From the NCBI GenBank assembly GCA_018064905.1, contig JAGHUJ010000094.1, forward strand, positions 1-48,492: 48,492 bases of DNA, written 5' to 3'. Source of the stretch: Candidatus Treponema equifaecale. Lineage in GTDB: Bacteria; Spirochaetota; Spirochaetia; Treponematales; Treponemataceae. Shown here one piece after another: positions 16,155 through 26,300 of this stretch. Within the stretch, counting starts at the first letter, position 1; each line of letters opens with the position of its first letter. The translations under genes were made by a program, and so were the position numbers. The notes under the pieces are model-generated. The model worked only from the letters and a program-made list of their open reading frames with translations, did not search any database and was not told where the DNA came from.

Positions 16155-17549
16155 ATGAACATCATTGCATCTAAATCTTCACTTTCAGGGGATATTGTAG
16201 TTCCTGGGTCAAAGTCTCATACAATTCGTGCCCTTATTCTGGCAACTTTGGCGGACGGAATTTCTCACATCAAAAATCCTCTGCCAAGCGCAGACTGCCT
16301 TTCCACAGCTGCAGCCGTTCCTCTCATGGGTTCTGAAGTTGACCTGAACATTAACACGGAAGGTGAACCTGGCACAGAATGGACAGTTCACGGTGCAGGT
16401 CCAAGACTTCATTTGCCTGAAGATGTAGTGAATGTTGGAAATTCAGGAACCTTGCTTTACTTCTTGCCCGCTGTTGCCGCAAATTTTGAAGGTGCCAGCG
16501 TTTTTACAGGAGACGAAAGCATCAGAAAGAGACCTGTTCTTCATGTTGTAGACGCTTTAAACCAGCTTGGTGCAAATTCATACACAACAATTCCTGGAAA
16601 GAACGGATGTCCAATGGTTGTGAATGGTCCAATCAAAGCTGGAACAGTTCGCACACCTGGAGAAATTTCCAGCCAGTATATTTCAGGGCTTATGATCGGT
16701 GCAATTCTTATGAATGACACCCTCACACTGGAACTTTCAAATCCAAAGGAAACACCATATCTTACAATGACCCAAAAGTGGCTGGAGAAGGTTGGAGTTG
16801 AATGTTCAATTTCTTCAGACTTCAAGCATATTCAGGTAAAACCAAAGCACGACCTTAAAGCTTTTGATGCTACAATTCCAAGTGACTGGGAAGCTGTTGC
16901 ATTTCCGTTGATTGCAGCACTTGTTTCAGACAGTGACATTACAATCAAAAATATTGACGGAAGCGGAACTCAGGGTGACGATGCAGTTGTTGCAATTCTT
17001 CAGTCCATTGGTGGAGACATCGAATGGGATAAAGAAAAAGAAGAAATCAGAGTTCGTGGAGGAAAAAAAGCCAGAAACGGACATGGTCGTTTAAGCACAG
17101 AAAATCTTCCAAACGGCGAGCTTCACGTTGCAATTTCAGGATTTCCAGATGCAGTGTGCGCACTTTCTGCAATCGCCTGCTTTACAGAAGGCAAGGTTGT
17201 TATTGAAGATGCCGCAGTTTGCAGAAGAAAGGAAACAGACCGCTTAAAGGTATTGAACGCTGAGCTTACAAAGCTTGGTGCCAAAATAGAAGAAAACGAA
17301 GATTCATTGGTAATCTACGGACATTCTCCAATCAAGGCAGACGGAACACCAAATCCGGATTTTGCCATTCACGGAGGAATAGTAGAAAGCTACGACGACC
17401 ACAGAATGGCTATGTCACTGGCCTGTCTTGGTCTTGGACTTCCAGAAAATGAGAAGCTCATTATTACCAACGCCGAATGTTGCAAAGTAAGCTTCCCACA
17501 CTTCTACGAAGTAATGAATCAAATAAACGCCAATTATAAGGAACAGTAG
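16155..17549 (+). CDS. aroA: 3-phosphoshikimate 1-carboxyvinyltransferase (EPSP synthase)
   Basis: 464 residues from the ATG at 16155, which begins the conserved MNIIASKSSLSGDIVVPGSK; the open frame extends back to 16101 without support. The enzyme joins PEP to shikimate-3-phosphate on the way to chorismate. Motifs: GSKSHTIRALI, NVGNSGTLLYFLPA, PGEISSQYISGL, SDWEAVAFPL, RRKETDRL and SYDDHRMAMSLACLG. It is somewhat longer than E. coli AroA (427). The formate-THF ligase gene starts 3 bp after its stop, so the two share a message. The binding loop NSGT, where the E. coli type has NAGT, resembles class II enzymes, but I cannot assign the class firmly. Confidence 0.94.
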   Translation: MNIIASKSSLSGDIVVPGSKSHTIRALILATLADGISHIKNPLPSADCLSTAAAVPLMGSEVDLNINTEGEPGTEWTVHGAGPRLHLPEDVVNVGNSGTLLYFLPAVAANFEGASVFTGDESIRKRPVLHVVDALNQLGANSYTTIPGKNGCPMVVNGPIKAGTVRTPGEISSQYISGLMIGAILMNDTLTLELSNPKETPYLTMTQKWLEKVGVECSISSDFKHIQVKPKHDLKAFDATIPSDWEAVAFPLIAALVSDSDITIKNIDGSGTQGDDAVVAILQSIGGDIEWDKEKEEIRVRGGKKARNGHGRLSTENLPNGELHVAISGFPDAVCALSAIACFTEGKVVIEDAAVCRRKETDRLKVLNAELTKLGAKIEENEDSLVIYGHSPIKADGTPNPDFAIHGGIVESYDDHRMAMSLACLGLGLPENEKLIITNAECCKVSFPHFYEVMNQINANYKEQ

Positions 17550-17552
17550 ATT

Positions 17553-19238
17553 ATGTTTAGTGACATCGAAATTGCACAGCAGAACAAAATGGCTCCAATC
17601 ACCGAAATTGCCGCAAAAATCGGTATTCCGGAAGAAAACCTGGAGCCATTCGGACATTATAAGGCAAAAATCAACATGGCACAGCTTCGTGCATTTCAGA
17701 AAAAGGCCGAAGATCCTGCAAACCGTGGAAAACTGATTCTCACTACAGCCGTAACACCAACACCAGCCGGCGAAGGAAAATCCACAGTTTCAATCGCTTT
17801 GGGTGATGGACTGAACAAAATCGGAAAGAAAGCTGTAATTGCTCTCCGTGAACCTTCACTTGGACCATGTTTCGGTGTAAAGGGCGGTGCCTGCGGTGGA
17901 GGTTATGCTCAGATTGTACCAATGGAAGACATCAATCTGCATTTTACAGGTGACATCCACGCAATTTCCATTGCAAACAATCTCATGTCTGCAATCATCG
18001 ACAACCACATTCACCAGACAAATGCACTTCGCATTGACCCACGCACAATTACATGGAAACGATGCGTAGACCTGAATGACCGTGCCCTCAGAAACATCAA
18101 CATTGGTTTTGGTGGCCGCCTTGACGGTGTTCCACGCGAGGACCACTTTACAATTGCAGTTGCATCTGAGCTTATGGCAGTTGTTTGTCTTTCAACTTCA
18201 ATTACAGACCTTAAGCGAAGAATCGACAATATTACAATCGCCCAGACCTATGACAAGCGTCCTGTAAAATTTGGTGAGCTTAAATGTACAGGTGCAATTG
18301 CCACACTTTTAAAAGACGCAATCAAGCCAAATCTTGTACAGACTTTGGAAGAAAATCCGGTATTCGTTCACGGTGGACCATTTGCAAACATTGCTCAGGG
18401 AACAAACTCTGTAAATGCAACAATCTCAGCTCTTGCAACTGGCGACTATGTTGTAACGGAAGCAGGATTTGCCGCTGACTTAGGTGCAGAAAAATTCATG
18501 GATATTAAATGTCGTGCTGCTGGAATTTCACCAAGCGTAGTTGTAATTGTTGCAACAGTCCGCGCTCTTAAAATGCATGGTGGAATGGCAAAGGCAGATC
18601 TTTCAACACCAAGCACAGTAGCCCTTGAGCGCGGCTTTGAAAACCTGGCTGTTCATATTGAAAATATCGCAAAATTCGGTGTGCCATCAGTGGTTGCCGT
18701 AAATAAATTTGTCACAGACACAGAAGAAGAACTTCAGCTTCTTCAGAAACTTTGTGAGCTTAAGGGTGCAAAGGCTGTTCTCTGTGAAGGCTGGGGAAAA
18801 GGCGGCGAAGGTGCAATGGAACTTGCAAAGGTTGTTGCAGAAGTTGCAGATTCAAACAAAGCCGAATTCCATTATTTGTATCAGTCAAATCTTTCTTTTG
18901 TTGAAAAAATTAAATTGCTTGCAAAGGAAATTTATCGCGCAAAGGATGTAGAAATTCCTGCAAATGTAGTTAAAAAGCTTCGTGAATATGAAGAACAGGG
19001 CTACAAGGATCTTCCAATCTGTGTTGCCAAGACTCAGAACTCAATCAGCCATGATCCAAAATTGATGGGAGCGCCAAAGGATTATGTTTTCCCTGTGCGT
19101 GACGTTCAGCTCTATTCCGGGGCAGGATTTGTGGTAGTTCTTGCAGGCGAAATAATGACAATGCCAGGCCTTCCAAAAATGCCAGCCGCCCTCAACATAG
19201 ACATTGACGACGACGGCCACATTTCGGGCTTGTTCTAA
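17553..19238 (+). CDS. fhs: formate-tetrahydrofolate ligase
   Basis: 561 residues, full length. It makes 10-formyl-THF from formate, THF and ATP. Clear family motifs: P-loop TPTPAGEGKSTVSIALGDGL (~65-85), REPSLGPCFGVKGGACGGGY, LHFTGDIHAI, HQTNALRIDPRTITWKR, VHGGPFANIAQGTNS and the C-terminal LYSGAGFVVVLAGEIMTMPG. It follows aroA by 3 bp with AAGGAA as ribosome site. A 10-formyl-THF deformylase (purU) lies 2.2 kb away on the other strand, so both directions of formyl-folate metabolism are encoded here. Ends at a dispersed repeat that could terminate transcription. Confidence 0.97.
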   Translation: MFSDIEIAQQNKMAPITEIAAKIGIPEENLEPFGHYKAKINMAQLRAFQKKAEDPANRGKLILTTAVTPTPAGEGKSTVSIALGDGLNKIGKKAVIALREPSLGPCFGVKGGACGGGYAQIVPMEDINLHFTGDIHAISIANNLMSAIIDNHIHQTNALRIDPRTITWKRCVDLNDRALRNINIGFGGRLDGVPREDHFTIAVASELMAVVCLSTSITDLKRRIDNITIAQTYDKRPVKFGELKCTGAIATLLKDAIKPNLVQTLEENPVFVHGGPFANIAQGTNSVNATISALATGDYVVTEAGFAADLGAEKFMDIKCRAAGISPSVVVIVATVRALKMHGGMAKADLSTPSTVALERGFENLAVHIENIAKFGVPSVVAVNKFVTDTEEELQLLQKLCELKGAKAVLCEGWGKGGEGAMELAKVVAEVADSNKAEFHYLYQSNLSFVEKIKLLAKEIYRAKDVEIPANVVKKLREYEEQGYKDLPICVAKTQNSISHDPKLMGAPKDYVFPVRDVQLYSGAGFVVVLAGEIMTMPGLPKMPAALNIDIDDDGHISGLF

Positions 19239-19434
19239 AACTTGTCATTTCGACCGAATCACAAGCAAAAAAACTTGTCATTTCGACCGAATCACAAGCG
19301 AAAAAAACTTGTCATTTCGACCGAATTACAAGCGAAAAAAACTTGTCATTTCGACCGAAGCACTAAGTGCGTAGTGGAGAAATCTATCAACAACAGAAAT
19401 GGATCTCTCGACTGCGCTCGAGATGACATTTTTT
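19239..19434. repeat. tandem and palindromic TGTCATTTCGA repeat element
   Basis: Three tandem copies of a ~34-bp unit (AACTTGTCATTTCGACCGAA, then TCACAAGC and an A run) lead into one full palindromic element. That element has TGTCATTTCGACCGAAGCAC at one end and TCGAGATGACA, followed by a T run, at the other. The T run could make it a terminator for aroA-fhs. Related half elements occur at 9833-9848, 20307-20334 and 37455. Confidence 0.8.
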
Positions 19435-19448
19435 CTGGAGAATATATT

Positions 19449-20264
19449 ATGTTCAAATTTTATCTTAAAAAAAATATCGCTGACGGATGGGATAATTTCT
19501 TCTTTTTGATTTTGTCCAACATAATTCCGCTGCTGCTGGTTATCGGTTCATACTTTGCAATCGGACTTGCTGCAACTGTAAATCCACTGGCACAGGCAGG
19601 AGCATTCATTCTTTGTGCAGGACTTGTTTCAACTTCAATCTTTGCATGGGGAGCAAATGCTGCAAAAATAGCAGATTTTGGAACACCAACATTTTCCGTG
19701 TTCTTTTCTTCTATAAAATATGTTTGGAAAATCGGATTGGCTTTTGGTGCATTCCTGGCAATTGGATTTCTAGTCCTTCGCTTTGGAATCGCATATTACC
19801 TTGCAATGTATCTTCGGGATGGAACAAAAATTGGACTTTTGCTCACAGCGGTTCTTGCATGGTTTGTGCTGGTCTGCATAATTGCGCTTCAGTGGTTCAT
19901 TCCTCTGTACTATCTTCAGGAAAGCAACGGTTTTGTGAAGTGCCTGAAAAAATCCTTCATCATTTTCTTTGACAATGCGGGATTTTCTGTAAAGGTTTTC
20001 TTCTATAATATATTGCTTGTGGCTCTTTCTGTTATGATAATCGGACTTGTGCCAGGATTCTGCGGAATTCTTCTTTCAAGCACAAATGCACTTCGTCTCA
20101 GACTTTACAAATATGACTGGTTCGAAAAAAAAGCAGCAGAAGATCCAGAATTTATGAACAACAGGGACAAGCGTGATGAAGTTCCATGGGACGAACTTCT
20201 ATCAGACGACAAGGAAAGTCTTGGCCCAAGAAAATTGAGCTCATTCCTGTTCCCATGGAAATAA
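19449..20264 (+). CDS. integral membrane protein, treponeme-type conserved hypothetical
   Basis: 271 residues from the ATG at 19449 (CTGGAG upstream); the open frame continues upstream but only translates the repeat element. About six hydrophobic segments: FFFLILSNIIPLLLVIGSYF, a second around AFILCAGLVSTSIFAW, then around residues 95-115, 130-160 and 190-215. A soluble tail ends LGPRKLSSFLFPWK. The layout loosely recalls YesL/DUF624-type proteins, but I cannot assign a family. Its function is unknown. Confidence 0.8.
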   Translation: MFKFYLKKNIADGWDNFFFLILSNIIPLLLVIGSYFAIGLAATVNPLAQAGAFILCAGLVSTSIFAWGANAAKIADFGTPTFSVFFSSIKYVWKIGLAFGAFLAIGFLVLRFGIAYYLAMYLRDGTKIGLLLTAVLAWFVLVCIIALQWFIPLYYLQESNGFVKCLKKSFIIFFDNAGFSVKVFFYNILLVALSVMIIGLVPGFCGILLSSTNALRLRLYKYDWFEKKAAEDPEFMNNRDKRDEVPWDELLSDDKESLGPRKLSSFLFPWK

Positions 20265-20306
20265 AAAAAATCGTCTGAATGTTCCCTTGAATATAAAACA
20301 ACAGAA

Positions 20307-20334
20307 TGTCACCTCGAACGAAGTTGAGAGGTCT
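20307..20334. repeat. half copy of the TGTCAT..CTCGA repeat
   Basis: TGTCACCTCGAACGAAGTTG then AGAGGTCT, with ACCTC and GAGGT forming short arms. It sits between the membrane-protein gene and the binding-protein gene. Confidence 0.55.
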
Positions 20335-20368
20335 AAAAAAGAATTTTTTTTCAAAAAAGGAGAAATAT

Positions 20369-21316
20369 ATGAAAAAAATTATGGCAGCCGTAATGGCACT
20401 TTCAGCAGTTCTTCTTGCAACTGGCTGTAAGGAAAAATCAGCAGGCAATGGAAAAATCAAAGTAGGTGTAATCCAGCTTGTTGAACATCCTGCATTGGAC
20501 GCATCTTACAACGGATTTAAAGATGCACTTGCAGAAGCAGGATATGTTGATGGTCAGAACATCACAATCGACTATCAGAATGCTCAGGGCGAACAGGCAA
20601 ACTGTGTAACAATCGCAAACAAACTTGTAAATGACAAGGATGATTTGATTCTCGCAATTGCAACACCAGCAGCTCAGGCTGTAGCAAATCTTACAAAAGA
20701 AATTCCAATTCTTGTTACAGCTGTAACAGATCCAGAAACAGCAAAATTGGTTAAGTCAAACAAAATGCCAGAAACAAACGTTTCAGGAACTTCAGACCTT
20801 ACACCAGTAGCAGCTCAGATTAAGCTTCTCAAACAGATTGTTCCAACAGCAAAGAAAGTTGGACTTATGTTCTGTTCAAGTGAAGCAAACTCAATTTTCC
20901 AGATCAATCTTGCAAAAGAAGCTTGTGCTGCAGAAGGTCTTGAGTTTATTGAAGGTTCAGTTTCAAACTCAAACGAAATTCAGCAGGTAACACAGAGCCT
21001 TGTTGGAAAAGTTGACGCAATTTACGTTCCAACAGACAACATGCTCGCTGCAGGTATGGCAAACGTAGCAATGGTTGCAAACGAAGCAAAACTTCCAGTA
21101 ATTTGTGGTGAAGACGGAATGGTACAGTCAGGTGGCTTGGCAACATTCGGAATTAACTACTACGAGCTTGGAAAACAGACTGGTAGAATGGCTGTAGAAA
21201 TCCTTAAGGATGGAAAAAAGCCAGCAGAAATGCCAATTCAGTATCTTGAAAAATGCGACCTTTCTGTAAACAAAGAAACAGCCGCAAAAATTGGTGTAAC
21301 AGTTCCAGAACTGTAA
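20369..21316 (+). CDS. ABC-transporter substrate-binding lipoprotein, TrpX/COG2984 type
   Basis: 315 residues from the ATG at 20369, with AAAAAAGGAGAAATAT upstream; the open frame back to 20306 runs through repeat. Lipobox LLATGC at residues ~14-19. Family motifs: KVGVIQLVEHPALDASYNGF, IATPAAQAVAN, VSGTSDLTPV, GLMFCSSEANSI, IYVPTDNMLAAGM and GINYYELGKQTGRMA. Such proteins (TrpX type) bind tryptophan, tyrosine or similar small ligands and feed a TrpY permease and TrpZ ATPase. Those two genes, usually directly downstream, are absent: purU follows on the opposite strand. Either the transporter is elsewhere or this copy works alone. Confidence 0.9.
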   Translation: MKKIMAAVMALSAVLLATGCKEKSAGNGKIKVGVIQLVEHPALDASYNGFKDALAEAGYVDGQNITIDYQNAQGEQANCVTIANKLVNDKDDLILAIATPAAQAVANLTKEIPILVTAVTDPETAKLVKSNKMPETNVSGTSDLTPVAAQIKLLKQIVPTAKKVGLMFCSSEANSIFQINLAKEACAAEGLEFIEGSVSNSNEIQQVTQSLVGKVDAIYVPTDNMLAAGMANVAMVANEAKLPVICGEDGMVQSGGLATFGINYYELGKQTGRMAVEILKDGKKPAEMPIQYLEKCDLSVNKETAAKIGVTVPEL

Positions 21317-21323
21317 AAAAAAA

Positions 21324-21397
21324 CTGCGTTGGTTGAGCCTGTCGAAACCAACGCAGCTTAACACGGGGTTGTTGAGCTTGTCGAAACCTCACCGTGT
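21324..21397. repeat. two adjacent palindromes of the GTTGAGC..GTCGAAAC family
   Basis: First: CTGCGTTGGTT (21324-21334) and AACCAACGCAG (21346-21356), perfect 11-bp arms. Second: ACACGGGGTTGTTGAGC with GTCGAAACCTCACCGTGT (21361-21397). They sit between the convergent binding-protein gene and purU and may fold as a bidirectional terminator. Confidence 0.8.
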
Positions 21398-21402
21398 CGC
21401 TT

Positions 21403-22278
21403 TTACTCAATAATAAACGTTCTTCCTTCGTGGATGAACACGTTGTGATTAAAGTATCTCTTCAATCCTTCAACCAGAACTCTTCTTTCAACATCCTTAC
21501 CAATTTCAACAAATTCGTGAATTGAATTTGTGTCCTTCACGCGGACCACATCCTGAAAAATAATCGGTCCTTGATCCAAATCCTGGTTGGCAAAGTGAGC
21601 AGTTGCACCAATCAACTTAACGCCTTTTTTCCAAGCCTGTTCATAAGGTCGGGCACCTTTAAAAGCTGGCAAGAAACCGTGGTGAATGTTGATGACCTTG
21701 TTGTCCCAGCGGCGGGTAAATTCAGGAGTGAGAATCTGCATGTAGCGGGCCATACAAACCACATCAATCTTGTACTGTTCAAGAAGTGATTGAATGTCAG
21801 CTTCACAGGCTTCCTTGCCCTTCTGCGTGTCAATCTGAAAATACGGAATGTGAAATTCAGTGGCAACAGAGCAAAGGTCAGGATGATTTGAAATGATTAC
21901 AGGAATTTCACAGTCCAGCTGGCCGTCAGCATGTTTTAAAAGAACTTCATAAAGACAGTGACTGGTCTTGCTCACCAGAACCGCCATTCTCTGCTTAACG
22001 GATTTGTCATAGAGTTTCCATTCCATGTTGAATTTTCCGGCAAGTTCAGAAAAATCAGCGGTAAAACTTGCAGGAGAGAAAATCTTTCCGCCTTCATCTG
22101 GTTCAGAAATTGAAGGAGCCGCAAACTGGATTCTACAGAAGAACATTCCTAAATCAACGGAAGTATGCTGAGCCAGATTCAAAATGTTGCCGCCATTAGA
22201 AGCGATGCAATTTGTGATAGAAGCAATCAATCCGCTCTGGTCAGGACAGGTTGCTGTAAGTGTATAAATCGAATTCAT
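21403..22278 (-). CDS. purU: formyltetrahydrofolate deformylase
   Basis: 291 residues. It releases formate from 10-formyl-THF. An N-terminal ACT domain (YTLTATCPDQSGLIASITNC, ~4-23) precedes the formyltransferase-fold domain with VVCMARYMQILTPEF, the catalytic NIHHGFLPAFKGARPYEQ (~197) and HFANQDLDQGPII. The paired ACT and hydrolase layout distinguishes PurU from PurN. With fhs nearby, it lets the cell balance formate and the one-carbon pool. The start has only AGAAGA upstream and a TATAAA/TAAAAT box 6-8 nt away. Confidence 0.95.
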   Translation of the reverse strand: MNSIYTLTATCPDQSGLIASITNCIASNGGNILNLAQHTSVDLGMFFCRIQFAAPSISEPDEGGKIFSPASFTADFSELAGKFNMEWKLYDKSVKQRMAVLVSKTSHCLYEVLLKHADGQLDCEIPVIISNHPDLCSVATEFHIPYFQIDTQKGKEACEADIQSLLEQYKIDVVCMARYMQILTPEFTRRWDNKVINIHHGFLPAFKGARPYEQAWKKGVKLIGATAHFANQDLDQGPIIFQDVVRVKDTNSIHEFVEIGKDVERRVLVEGLKRYFNHNVFIHEGRTFIIE

Positions 22279-22284
22279 TCTTCT

Positions 22285-22292
22285 ATTTTATA
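22285..22292 (-). promoter_or_regulatory. -10-like box close to the purU start
   Basis: Minus strand TATAAAAT; TAAAAT ends 6 nt and TATAAA 8 nt before the ATG at 22278. Compatible with a leaderless message, though AGAAGA could be a weak ribosome site. Confidence 0.4.
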
Positions 22293-22404
22293 AATTGATT
22301 GAAATACACGCAACCACAACGGAATAAGACAAAACCACACAGATATAACACAAAAGTTGAAAAATAAAGTCTAGAAATTCCAAATTTTTTCACTATCTTG
22401 TCTT

Positions 22405-22433
22405 TTTACGCTTTTCAAAATATTTGCTATATA
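22405..22433 (+). promoter_or_regulatory. promoter of the first pectin-block unit
   Basis: TTTACG (22405-22410), 17 bp, TATATA (22428-22433) with a TGC extended -10. The same TGTCTTTTTAC lead-in to a -35 recurs before the lipoprotein gene at 29649. No other feature seen in 22293-22404. Confidence 0.6.
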
Positions 22434-22473
22434 TAAACTAAGAATTTATCTGTTTTCAAAAAAGGGGGAAAAC

Positions 22474-23319
22474 ATGAATAAAAATATAACAAAATTCCTT
22501 GGAGGCATTCTTTCAGTATTGATGATGCTTGCACTGGGATTTACAGGATGTTCTACAAGCACAGGTAGTCGAGGTTCGATTGATGATGAGGAAGAAACTC
22601 CAAAATATACAGTTACATTCGATTTGAATGGTGGAACTGGAGAAAATTTTTCAGAAAAAGTCGAAGAAAATACAACTGTTTCTAAGCCATCAAAAGATCC
22701 AATTAAATCACATTTTGTTTTCACTGACTGGTACAAGGATAGAGAAGGAACTGCTATCTTCAATTTTGATGAAAAAATTACAGCAGACATAACAGTTTAT
22801 GCAATTTATAAAAAGGACATGCATACAGTTACATTCGATTTGAATGGTGGAAGCGGAACTGCTCCTGAAGAAATGGCAGAGATAGAATGTGGTTCAGAAA
22901 TCGAACTTCCTGCAACTACTGGATTTGCAAAAGAAAATGCAACTTGTCTTGGTTGGGCTACTTCTTCTGATGCGGAATCAGGACTTTCTGGAAAAGTGAC
23001 AGTTTCTGGTGATGTAACCTATTATCTTGTATGGACAGATAGAACAACTTTTGACGTAACATTCAATGTTGATGGTACTACATACAACACTGCAAAAGTT
23101 GTGGACGGAAAAACTGTAACAGCTCCAACTGATCCTGTAAAAGAAGGCTACAAATTCAAAGAATGGCAGCTTAATGGAACTGCTTACAATTTTGAAACAG
23201 CTGTTACTTCAGCAATCGAACTTACAGCAGCTTGGGAAGCAGTTGAAGAAGATGATGATGAGACGTCGAATGATGAAAAATATGGCGATGTCAGCATTGA
23301 AATTGAAATTGAAGAATAA
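22474..23319 (+). CDS. surface lipoprotein with three InlB-type beta repeats
   Basis: 281 residues, start backed by AAAGGGGGAAAAC. Lipobox GFTGC near residue 26. Three Listeria/Bacteroides-type InlB B repeats follow: YTVTFDLNGGTGENF (~45), HTVTFDLNGGSGTAP (~114) and FDVTFNVDGTTYNTA (~190), each closing with TVYAIYKKD-, YYLVWTDR- or LTAAWEA-like strands. The C-terminus is acidic. No catalytic domain is present. Repeat 2 is nearly identical in DNA to a segment of the downstream lyase gene, so it shares origin with it. Likely a cell-surface adhesin or spacer protein, first gene of an operon with the PL1 lyase 11 bp downstream. Confidence 0.85.
   Translation: MNKNITKFLGGILSVLMMLALGFTGCSTSTGSRGSIDDEEETPKYTVTFDLNGGTGENFSEKVEENTTVSKPSKDPIKSHFVFTDWYKDREGTAIFNFDEKITADITVYAIYKKDMHTVTFDLNGGSGTAPEEMAEIECGSEIELPATTGFAKENATCLGWATSSDAESGLSGKVTVSGDVTYYLVWTDRTTFDVTFNVDGTTYNTAKVVDGKTVTAPTDPVKEGYKFKEWQLNGTAYNFETAVTSAIELTAAWEAVEEDDDETSNDEKYGDVSIEIEIEE
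22891..23036 (+). repeat. 146-bp segment duplicated at 24390-24535
   Basis: Encodes part of an InlB repeat. By eye it differs from 24390-24535 at about ten positions, far closer than the surrounding sequence, so it is a recent duplication or conversion tract. Confidence 0.8.
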
Positions 23320-23330
23320 GGGGAGCAGAC

Positions 23331-26300
23331 ATGAAACTTTTTAAGAAAATCGTAACAGTTTTTGCAGCTTCGGCACTTTTGTTTGGAAGCATGATTTCTT
23401 GTTCTAATCTTTCAGACAATTCTGAATCAGAAACAACACAGACAGGATACGGTAGAGTAGTATTTACTTGTGCAAAAACACTTTCAAATATCAATTTTAC
23501 TTATGCAAAAGATGAAAACAGTGAATTCACGACACTCGGTAAATGGACTGATGCAGAATCAGCTTCAAGAGCAGGAGTAATGGTTCCATTTGGTTCATGG
23601 ACATTCAAATTGAGTGCTATCTACAACGAAAAAGAATACGCAGGAACAACAACTGGTGAAATTAAAGAGGGTGAAACTACTGCACTTAAATTCACACTTA
23701 GAAAAGTGGGTGGAGATGATGAACCAGCAGAACCTGTTGTAGTTGAATACAATTTTGTTGGTTTGTCGGCAAGTGATTGTGGAGTAAGCAGTTTAACTGA
23801 ATCAAGTCCAACAGCGCTACCTACGAGCTCAAAGACTGTTAAAATTGCAAATGCTGATGTGCTTTGTAATGGTAAAAATGCAATCAGAATTCGTGCTGAT
23901 GGAAACTTGAAATCTACAGCATTGAATTTTAATGGCGGTTCAGATTCAGATATTTCAAAATCTGTAACAATCAGTGATCTTGATAGATATGTAAGTTTCC
24001 CTGTTACAGGGACAGGAACAGTTTCTGTTTCATACAAAATAGTTAGTTCAGCATCTGCAACAAAAGACTCAGCACAACTTGGAATTTTTGATTCAAATGG
24101 AAAAGTAATTGGTAGTATTGCATCAGAATTGAAGATGAAAACAGGCGATTCTGAAGTTAAAACTTTGACTGTTTCTGTTCCATCTGCTACCGTTGCATAT
24201 TTAGTGTTCTCAAGAAATGGTGCAGGTGCTGGTGGTCTTGATGTTTACTCAATCACAGTTACAGCAACTGTTGACGAAATTCCTGGAACAGATCCAGATG
24301 ATTCATCTTCACAAGCTGAATACACAGTTTCATTCGACTTGAACGGCGGAACAGGAACTGCTCCAGTTGCAAAAGAAAATCTTAAGTCAGGTTCAGAAAT
24401 CGAACTTCCTGCAACTACTGGATTTACAAAAGAAAAAGCAACTTGTATTGGTTGGGCTACTTCTAAAGATGCAGCATCAGGACTTTCTGGAAAAGTGACA
24501 GTTTCTGGTAATGTAACCTATTATCTCGTATGGACCACAAAACCAACATACACTGTAACATTCAAAAATGGTACAGAGGTTCTTTCTACAGCAAAAGTTG
24601 TTGAAGGTGGAAAAGCAACAGCTCCAAATAATCCTTCAAAAGACTGCTACACATTCAAGGAATGGCAGCTTAATGGAACTGCTTATAATTTTGATTCTCC
24701 AGTTAATTCTGATATTGAACTTACAGCAGCTTGGAGTGAAATTGCGGTAGCATCAGTAACAATTTCAGGCGGAACCTCTGTAAAGATTGGTTCAACACTC
24801 CAGCTTACAGCAACAGTTCTTCCAGCAAATGCAACAAATAAAAATGTAACTTGGAATGTTTCAGGTACTGGAGCAACAGTTTCTGACTCAGGCCTTGTAA
24901 CAGGTTCTGCAGAAGGATCCGTAACAGTCACAGCAACTTGTGGTGGAAAGAATGGAACTGTAACTGTAAGAGTTGTAGATCCTTCAAAGATTTCTCCAAT
25001 TGAAATTATTAAGGCAGAAGGCTGGCTTGAAAGCTCATATGTAACTTGGAAACCAGCTGAATATGATAGCTACAATGTTTATGTAAAGGCAACTGATGGC
25101 GATTATAAAAAACTTGATGATCAGCTTATCCGTTCTTATGCAGAAACCGCAGGAAGCAAAACTGTATCATACTGGCGTGCAGATGCACTTGGTCTTAAAG
25201 CCGGAACATATTCAATGAAAGTTGTTGGTGTAAACGACGGAGCAGAAGTAGCAGCTAGTGCCGATGAAAGAACTGGAATTATGGTTGCTGCACATGACAG
25301 ATCTGGATTTGCGTTTAGTTCTCAGTCTCCTGTTAAATCCGCAAATGGTGCTTACAATGCAGATGGTACTTTAAGAGCTGGTGCAAAAGTTATTTACATT
25401 ACAAATGAAAATGCTAAGACTGTAAAAGCAACAATTGATGGTGCTGAATGTACTGGTTTCCAGGGTATCGTTTATGCAAAACAGAAAAGAACATCTACAG
25501 AAATTGTTGATATCCGTATCATAGGAACAATTTATGCTGCAAATATGGATTCGTTCGGAAGTTCAGCTGAAGGTCTTCAAGTAAAAGGCGCAAATGCAAG
25601 ACAGAATATGAACCTCACAATTGAAGGTGTAGGTGAGGATGCGGGTATTCACGGTTTTGGTATTCTTATCAGAAACTGTGCAAATGTTGAACTTCGTAAC
25701 TTTGCAGTAATGGATTGTATGGACGATTCGATTTCCGTTGATACTGATAACTGTAACCTTTGGATTCATAATCTTGACTTGTTCTATGGGCAGGTTGGTA
25801 GTGATGCTGACCAGAAGAAGGGTGACGGTACAATTGATATTAAGAATTCTCAATTCTGTACTGTTTCATATAATCACTACTGGGACAGCGGAAAAGCAAG
25901 CTTGCTCGATGCTTCTGCACAGACTTCCAACTGGGTTGATAACATTACTTATCATCATAACTGGTTTGATCATTCAGATAGCCGTCATCCTCGTGTAAGG
26001 AACGGATATGAATTCCATATTTACAACAACTACTATGATGGTAATGCAAAATATGGTATAGGTTCTGCTTGTGGTGCTTCGATCTTCTCTGAGGCAAATT
26101 ACTTCAGAAACTGTAAATATCCTATGATTAGTGGTAAACAAGGAACTGAAGAAGAAGAACGCATAAAAGATAAAAAAGATAAGGGAACTTTGTCTGGTGA
26201 ATCTGGAGGAATTATCAAATCTTATAATGATTATATGACAGGTCAGAGCGGATTTATTTCATATCAGTCAAATAATTCAAGTTTTGATGCTTATGTTGTT

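Noticed and set aside
19242-19448. Longer N-terminus for the membrane protein
   Set aside because: These codons only translate the dispersed repeat; the ATG at 19449 has a proper ribosome site.
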